Assembly: GCA_030666035.1 (NCBI GenBank)
Contig: DAOUYQ010000065.1
Location: 1-5,567, forward strand
Source: Microcaldota archaeon
GTDB lineage: Archaea > Micrarchaeota > Micrarchaeia > Anstonellales > Bilamarchaeaceae
Reading direction: 5' to 3'
DNA: 5,567 bases
The notes under the pieces were generated by a model. The model was not told where the DNA came from and ran no database searches. It saw only the letters and a program-made list of their open reading frames with translations. The position numbers and the translations under genes were made by a program. Of this stretch, positions 1 to 3,419 are shown piece by piece; the first letter of the stretch is position 1; every line of letters starts with the position of its first letter.

Positions 1-7
1 TCCCGGT

Positions 8-43
8 ATTCGTGAAAACCAAGTGACGAATTTCCCAAAATTC
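8..43. repeat. Overlapping inverted repeats at the 3' end of the zinc-ribbon gene
   Basis: GAATTT (28-33) pairs with AAATTC (38-43) around a CCCA loop. ATTCGT (8-13) can instead pair with ACGAAT (26-31). The two stems share bases and are mutually exclusive. The first overlaps the stop codon of the minus-strand zinc-ribbon gene. Stems of six AT-rich base pairs are weak, so this could be a transcript-end structure or chance. Confidence 0.25.
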
Positions 44-341
44 AGAGGTATTCAGTTCCGTATGATCTCCAGCGGTTGAGCTTGGGGATTGTTTCTTTTG
101 CTATCTGCTCTGCCTTGGCTTTTGGAAGTTTCACGTGCTTCTCCAGCATATGAGCTACCTTTTCTATCATCTCCCTCATGGAGATATCTGGTTCAGTAAA
201 GGCTCCATTCTGGTAGCACATGCTGCAGAACTCATCATTTGGAGTGCCATCTCCGTTGGTCCCAAAATCTTCTGGCTTTTCCAGCGGCATTCCGCAGCTC
301 TGGCAAATTGGCCCTTTTGGTTCTTCTGAAGGATTTTCCAT
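42..341 (-). CDS. Small putative zinc-ribbon protein
   Basis: A 99-residue protein with two CxxC knuckles (C13/C16 in ICQSCGMPL, C39/C42 in EFCSMCYQNG). The glycine/asparagine-rich loop between them and the following PDISMREMI and helical tail match what I know of the putative zinc ribbon family (Pfam Zn_ribbon_2, PF12674). No enzymatic role is established for that family; zinc binding by the four cysteines is the family expectation, and the molecular job is unknown. The frame is open to an ATG at 371 (109 residues), but I prefer the ATG at 341. It is preceded by GGTG with a 6-nt spacer, an archaeal-type ribosome site, whereas the 371 ATG has an AT-rich TATA-like element directly in front of it. 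The extra ten residues (MPSFHILVWI) are hydrophobic and look like translated leader. The gene is transcribed away from the plus-strand gene at 548. Family call is fairly sure, start moderately so. Confidence 0.82.
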   Translation of the reverse strand: MENPSEEPKGPICQSCGMPLEKPEDFGTNGDGTPNDEFCSMCYQNGAFTEPDISMREMIEKVAHMLEKHVKLPKAKAEQIAKETIPKLNRWRSYGTEYL

Positions 342-347
342 AATCCA

Positions 348-351
348 CACC
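348..351 (-). promoter_or_regulatory. Ribosome binding site deciding the zinc-ribbon start
   Basis: Minus-strand GGTG lies 6 nt upstream of the ATG at 341. GGTG is the core of the archaeal GGTGA anti-16S motif. It supports 341 over the in-frame ATG at 371, although if transcription starts near 350 the motif would sit at the very 5' end of the mRNA. Confidence 0.4.
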
Positions 352-371
352 AATATGTGGAAGGAGGGCAT

Positions 372-380
372 TATTTTTAA
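372..380 (-). promoter_or_regulatory. TATA-like box for the zinc-ribbon gene
   Basis: Read on the minus strand this is TTAAAAATA, resembling an archaeal TATA box. Its centre is about 35 nt upstream of the preferred ATG at 341. Transcription starting roughly 26 nt downstream would begin near 350, leaving a leader of about ten nucleotides that carries the GGTG site. No clear BRE is visible on its upstream side. Inferred from spacing and composition only. Confidence 0.35.
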
Positions 381-480
381 GGGGCAGGGTTATGCTGCTC
401 CTTTTGCATTTATCGTGCGCCTTCCTTCCTAAAATAGGAGCGGAAAACGCCTGCGTGTGTGGAAAATGAGGCATTCCCGG

Positions 481-500
481 CAGTCTGTGGATACACACTG
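481..500. repeat. Imperfect inverted repeat in the divergent intergenic region
   Basis: CAGTCTGT and ACACACTG flank a 4-base GGAT spacer, giving 8-base arms with a single mismatch. The element ends about 19 bases upstream of the TATA-like box at 519, between two divergently transcribed genes. That is a possible position for an operator, but short imperfect repeats of this kind also occur by chance. Confidence 0.35.
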
Positions 501-518
501 GGTTCTGGAAATGAAAGG

Positions 519-527
519 TTAATAAAT
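519..527 (+). promoter_or_regulatory. TATA-like box for the plus-strand unknown gene
   Basis: The sequence TTAATAAAT is centred about 25 nt upstream of the ATG at 548. That is the TATA-to-start distance expected for an archaeal promoter whose transcript begins at or next to the start codon. No Shine-Dalgarno lies in front of that ATG, which fits a leaderless mRNA. A second AT-rich run, ATATATAAATAATT at 534-547, directly abuts the ATG and would put the transcript start inside the gene, so the 519 element is the better candidate. Confidence 0.4.
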
Positions 528-547
528 GTTGCAATATATAAATAATT

Positions 548-946
548 ATGGAAAAATGCCCTATCCTCTTCGCGTTTGGAAAACACCGTGGGCCCCAGGG
601 GCAAAAAGGAAACCAACGATTCTTCAGGAAAACCGTTTCCCCATTTCTTGAGAAAAATGCGAATGAGGGGAGAAAAATTGCAGTAATACTGGAGTCTGCA
701 CACCATGTATCTGAGTTCAGCGGGGATGTAAGGGAAGGGCTAGTGCGGGAGTTGCTAAAGGATGAAAAAGAAAAAGATGCATTTTGCCTCCTGCTTCAAT
801 ACGGGATGCGCATGCGGAGGGCCCAGATCCAAAGTGCCTTCAACCAGACTATAAATGAGGGGAAAAATCCAGAAGGGCGCATTCCATTTGCATGGGGTTT
901 TGAAGAAAAAATCCTCCGGTTAAATGAGGGGCCTTCAAACCAATAA
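548..946 (+). CDS. Hypothetical protein, N-terminal part of a frameshifted gene
   Basis: I do not recognise the family. The frame codes for 132 residues, but the last few (PSNQ) are probably out-of-frame readthrough after a frameshift near 928-931. About 128 residues are genuine. Visible features are a short hydrophobic strand near the start (PILFAFG, 5-11), a basic glycine/glutamine-rich stretch (12-30), a second strand ending in a Glu-Ser-Ala-His-His motif (VILESAHH, 46-53), a charged helix (61-78), an arginine-rich helix (YGMRMRRAQIQ, 85-95), and PFAWGFEEKI (113-122). Alternating strands and helices suggest an alpha/beta fold. The composition, rich in E, K and R, is that of a real protein, and the antisense frame is not. 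The start is the ATG at 548, which has no ribosome site and fits leaderless expression. With one extra G at the G run, the frame continues into the downstream segment to give a 300-residue product. Confidence 0.6.
   Translation: MEKCPILFAFGKHRGPQGQKGNQRFFRKTVSPFLEKNANEGRKIAVILESAHHVSEFSGDVREGLVRELLKDEKEKDAFCLLLQYGMRMRRAQIQSAFNQTINEGKNPEGRIPFAWGFEEKILRLNEGPSNQ
926..946 (+). other. Frameshift site joining the two halves of the unknown gene
   Basis: The upstream frame ends at TAA 944-946. The downstream coding frame is open only from 928, because TGA occupies 925-927 in that frame. The switch must therefore fall between these points. The run GGGG at 928-931 is the simplest site. With a fifth G the translation across the joint reads NEGAFKPIICILEQPNAEAS, which looks like ordinary protein. 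The change needed is one missing base (a -1 shift). It could be a sequencing or assembly error in a homopolymer, a real inactivating deletion, or slippage on GGGG. No canonical X-XXY-YYZ heptamer is in phase here. Confidence 0.65.
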
Positions 947-981
947 TCTGCATCTTAGAGCAGCCTAATGCTGAAGCAAGT

Positions 982-1449
982 TTGCTCGATGCATATTGGG
1001 AAAACATGCTGCTGGAACTAACATCAAGCCTCAACCGGGAAGATGCGCCAGAACTGATGATGAAAATAATAGATGCCAGGGCAAAAAGCGTGGAGTTAAG
1101 GGATATCCGGGTAATGAAATTGATTGGTGCACTCTTCTCCAAGCATGGGTACAGGGCATTTGTAATTCCCAGGGGCGGGGCACATAGAAATATGGCCTCT
1201 TTGTTTGACCAGGACAGATACGAATTGATTGTAAGGGATGATGGAAAATTCCCTGCAGAACTTAGCTTCAAACCGGAATCAGAAGAAGAATTAAGGGAAT
1301 GTGCAGAAAAAGAAGTGAATGTTTTGAAACTGTTGCGTGAGAAAAGTTCAAATATTCTTAGTGAGTTTGTGCTCATCTGCCTGAGTAAGGGGAAAGCGCA
1401 GGGGTACAGCGCGTTTCTGGAAAGAAGAGTACGGAAACAGTTGGGGTAA
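982..1449 (+). CDS. Hypothetical protein, C-terminal part of a frameshifted gene
   Basis: This segment of at least 155 codons continues the gene that starts at 548. Its frame is open from 928 and protein-like from there (FKPIICILEQPNAEASLLDAYWE), so the TTG at 982 and the ATG at 1006 are unlikely to be true starts, and neither has a ribosome site. Counting from 982, it contains a long charged helical region (5-40), a strand-loop with an Arg-Gly-Gly-Ala-His-Arg motif (FVIPRGGAHRN, 60-70), a strand pair (YELIVRDDGKFPAELSF, 80-96), a glutamate-rich helix (99-124), a hydrophobic strand or helix (ILSEFVLICL, 125-134), and a basic end (FLERRVRKQLG). I cannot assign a family. The stop at 1447-1449 lies only 20 bp from the stop of the convergent DUF1801 gene. 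The antisense frame across 849-1469 is open but serine/leucine-rich and not protein-like. Real coding in this frame is well supported; independent translation is not. Confidence 0.6.
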   Translation: MLDAYWENMLLELTSSLNREDAPELMMKIIDARAKSVELRDIRVMKLIGALFSKHGYRAFVIPRGGAHRNMASLFDQDRYELIVRDDGKFPAELSFKPESEEELRECAEKEVNVLKLLREKSSNILSEFVLICLSKGKAQGYSAFLERRVRKQLG

Positions 1450-1469
1450 TTGATAAGGTTCCTGAGCAT

Positions 1470-1799
1470 TCATTTTTTCATTACCAGTTTGAGCAATTTT
1501 GCAATTTTCTTTTCATCTATCTCTTTTAAAGAAGGGAATTCCAGGTGCTTCATTGTTTTTCCGCCCCCGTCAAATTGTTCCTGCTCTTTCTTGGTTAAGC
1601 CTTTCAAGGAAAAACCAAGGTTTACGTGGGTTTTAAGTGCGACAAAATAATACCTGCCATCCCCATACGAGGGTACGCCCCACTTCATCTCCTCAGCAAT
1701 ATTTGGGAAGGTTTTGAAAATAATCTTCCTTAATTTCTGGCAGATTTCCTTCTGGGGAGACTTTTGCTTTTCTATGTACCCAGTAACTTCTTTATCCAT
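1470..1799 (-). CDS. DUF1801 (YdhG-like) family protein
   Basis: A 109-residue protein matching the DUF1801/YdhG-like family (PF08818). It has an N-terminal amphipathic helix region (IEKQKSPQKEICQKLRKIIF, 9-28), the family hallmark EEMKWGVPSYGDG (36-48, W40-G-V-P-S-Y45), strands with YYFVALKTHVNLGFS (50-64), and a basic C-terminal helix after LEFPSLKEID. The biochemical role of most family members is unknown; Bacillus YdhG has been described as a frataxin-like iron chaperone, which should not be assumed here. The frame can be extended to a GTG at 1808, but that GTG lies inside GGTGA (1805-1809), a strong archaeal ribosome site with a 5-nt spacer to the ATG at 1799, so 1799 is the start. The gene lies 48 bp after uvrC on the same strand. 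It may be co-transcribed with it or use the TATA-like box at 1836-1844. A functional tie to DNA repair is not shown. Confidence 0.85.
   Translation of the reverse strand: MDKEVTGYIEKQKSPQKEICQKLRKIIFKTFPNIAEEMKWGVPSYGDGRYYFVALKTHVNLGFSLKGLTKKEQEQFDGGGKTMKHLEFPSLKEIDEKKIAKLLKLVMKK
1473..1478 (+). terminator. Possible T-tract terminator of the plus-strand gene
   Basis: Six T residues begin 24 nt after the stop of the plus-strand unknown gene. Archaeal RNA polymerase can terminate at oligo-T tracts without a hairpin. The tract overlaps the last codons of the convergent DUF1801 gene. Inference from position only. Confidence 0.25.
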
Positions 1800-1804
1800 T
1801 AATA

Positions 1805-1809
1805 TCACC
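1805..1809 (-). promoter_or_regulatory. GGTGA ribosome binding site of the DUF1801 gene
   Basis: Minus-strand GGTGA, then TATTA, then ATG. This is the canonical archaeal Shine-Dalgarno at normal spacing. It decides the start at 1799 and explains the spurious in-frame GTG at 1808. It is also one of the main sequence arguments for an archaeal host. Confidence 0.65.
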
Positions 1810-1835
1810 GTGCAAAAATAGCTCAGAAGCCCAAA

Positions 1836-1844
1836 ATTAATAAA
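1836..1844 (-). promoter_or_regulatory. TATA-like box between uvrC and the DUF1801 gene
   Basis: Minus-strand TTTATTAAT begins 4 bases beyond the uvrC stop codon. A transcript starting about 26 nt downstream, near 1813, would have a short leader including the GGTGA at 1805-1809. The gene could thus be expressed apart from the uvr operon. It may instead be simply AT-rich spacer. Confidence 0.33.
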
Positions 1845-1847
1845 GGC

Positions 1848-3419
1848 TCATGCCCCCTTTTCCATTTTCCTTCTTTTTCTGTGATAAGTGATTGCAAAGC
1901 GGTGCGCTTCATCCCTGCACCTTTGCAATAATTGGAGTGCCCTGCTTTTTTTTGGAAGGGAAACCGGGCGGGTTTTGTTGGGAAGGTAAATTAGCTCTTC
2001 TCTTTTTGCAATAGAGCAGATTGGGATTTCTATTTCCAGTTCCTCCAGGGCCTGCATTGCGGCATTTAATTGCCCGGGGCCCCCATCGATAAGAACCAGG
2101 TCGGGCAGGGGCTCGTTTTTTTTGAGGAGGCCATAATATCTCCTGCTTACTATTTCCCTGATTCCTGCGTAATCATCCTGTTTCCTGGCCTTTTTGATTT
2201 TGAATTTGCGGTAATGGTTTTTGTTTGGCTTTGCATTGGAGAAATGCACCATGGAGCCAACTGTGCCGCTTCCGAATAAGGTGGAAACATCAAAGGTTTC
2301 AATTTCTATTGGGTTTTTGGGCAGGTTCAGGGCATCCTTTAGTTCCAGGATGGAAGCTGCAAGCTCTTTGGGAATCAGGCTGTCTGCGGCAATTTTTAGG
2401 ATTTTTTGCTTTGCAATTGAAGGCTTTTTGAATGAAGTTGCTTTTAGTGCGGCATTCAGGTTCTTCATCTGTTTTGCAGTAAGGTTGGTGTAGATGCGCT
2501 GCGGGAGTGGGGAATCCAAATAGTGCTGGAGCAAAAATGCAACTTCAGGGCCTTCCTGGGAATTGATTTTTGCGGAATGCTTTTGCCCTGCGGAAATTAT
2601 TCCCCTCCTGCTTTGCAGTTCCTGCACAAAGAGGGTGTTTCCTGAGCGCTGGAAGAATAGGTAATCCTCGTCGTATCGCCCCGGGGTTTCCACAGACTGG
2701 CGCTCAAAGAATATTTTTAAGGCATCTATCTGGTCCCGTATTGCAGCGGCCAGTTCATAATCCTGTTTTTTTGCAGCTAGTTTCATTCTTTTTTCCAGGT
2801 TTTTTAGGATTGCTTTTTCGCTGCGGGAGCCTTCCAGCACGCGGGTGAGGGCTTCAATATTTTTCCGGTAATCAACTTTGCTTATTTTTCCGATGCAGGG
2901 GCCATCGCAGTTTCCAATGTGGTACTGGAGGCACTCTTTTTTGGGGAGGTGCTTGCAAAGGCGGAGCTTGAAGAGCCTGCGCAAATACCCTGCAGATATT
3001 GCGCGTTTAGTTGCTTCAACATATGGGCCAAAAAAGCGCTTTGCCTTGATTCTGAATTTCCCTTTTGAATTCTTCCTTGCAATTAGGAGGCGGGGGAAAT
3101 CCTCATCGGTTATTGCGAGGTAGGAGAAATGCTTTGCATCTTTTAGGAGGATGTTGTAGTGGGGGAGGTAGTTCTTGATTAGGTTTGCTTCAAGGATTAA
3201 TGCTTCGCTTTCGTTTTTTGTAATGATAAAGTCAATTGAATTTATTTTGGAAACGAGGGCTGCTGTTTTTGAAGTATCGGGGCGGGAAAAATAATTGCTT
3301 AGCCTGCTCCGGATGTTTGCTGCCTTTCCAACATAGATTACATTTGCGGATTTATCGCGCATTATGTAGGCTCCGGGCTTTGTGGGGTAATCTGTGCGCT
3401 TAAAAACAAATTTGCTCAT
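1848..3419 (-). CDS. uvrC: Excinuclease ABC subunit C, lacking the C-terminal HhH domain
   Basis: UvrC makes the 3' and 5' incisions around a lesion after UvrA/UvrB have marked it. This 523-residue protein has the N-terminal GIY-YIG nuclease (about 13-95: G16-A-Y18, Y29-V-G31, K32, R39, E77, N89), then the cysteine cluster C155, C163, C171, C175 (known in the family to bind an iron-sulfur cluster). Next come a UVR/UvrB-binding helix pair (about 205-235) and the RNase H-like 5' nuclease with D377 (FDVST), D415/D416 (DDYAGIRE), D445 (LIDGGPGQL) and H506 (RDEAHRFA). It ends at residue 523, 17 residues after that histidine, so the C-terminal tandem helix-hairpin-helix domain is absent; bacterial UvrC is usually about 600 residues. 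Its ATG overlaps the uvrA stop as ATGA, with GAGG 10 nt upstream, implying coupled translation. Assignment is essentially certain. Both nuclease centres look intact; loss of the DNA-binding domain is a real feature of this sequence. Confidence 0.98.
   Translation of the reverse strand: MSKFVFKRTDYPTKPGAYIMRDKSANVIYVGKAANIRSRLSNYFSRPDTSKTAALVSKINSIDFIITKNESEALILEANLIKNYLPHYNILLKDAKHFSYLAITDEDFPRLLIARKNSKGKFRIKAKRFFGPYVEATKRAISAGYLRRLFKLRLCKHLPKKECLQYHIGNCDGPCIGKISKVDYRKNIEALTRVLEGSRSEKAILKNLEKRMKLAAKKQDYELAAAIRDQIDALKIFFERQSVETPGRYDEDYLFFQRSGNTLFVQELQSRRGIISAGQKHSAKINSQEGPEVAFLLQHYLDSPLPQRIYTNLTAKQMKNLNAALKATSFKKPSIAKQKILKIAADSLIPKELAASILELKDALNLPKNPIEIETFDVSTLFGSGTVGSMVHFSNAKPNKNHYRKFKIKKARKQDDYAGIREIVSRRYYGLLKKNEPLPDLVLIDGGPGQLNAAMQALEELEIEIPICSIAKREELIYLPNKTRPVSLPKKSRALQLLQRCRDEAHRFAITYHRKRRKMEKGA

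Noticed and set aside
235..706. Two minus-strand open frames of about 100 codons covering the divergent intergenic region and the start of the plus-strand gene.
   Set aside because: They overlap better supported genes, have no ribosome site, and show no recognisable motif or plausible composition.
906..911. A6 run as the frameshift site in the unknown gene.
   Set aside because: A shift there into the downstream frame would meet TGA at 925-927, so the frame change must occur after that point.
849..1469. A 206-codon open frame on the minus strand, starting at the base next to the DUF1801 stop and antisense to the unknown plus-strand gene.
   Set aside because: Its translation is dominated by Ser, Leu, Phe and Asn with runs such as SSSS, typical of an antisense shadow. 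The plus strand has normal charged, protein-like composition. No ribosome site of the GGTGA type precedes it.
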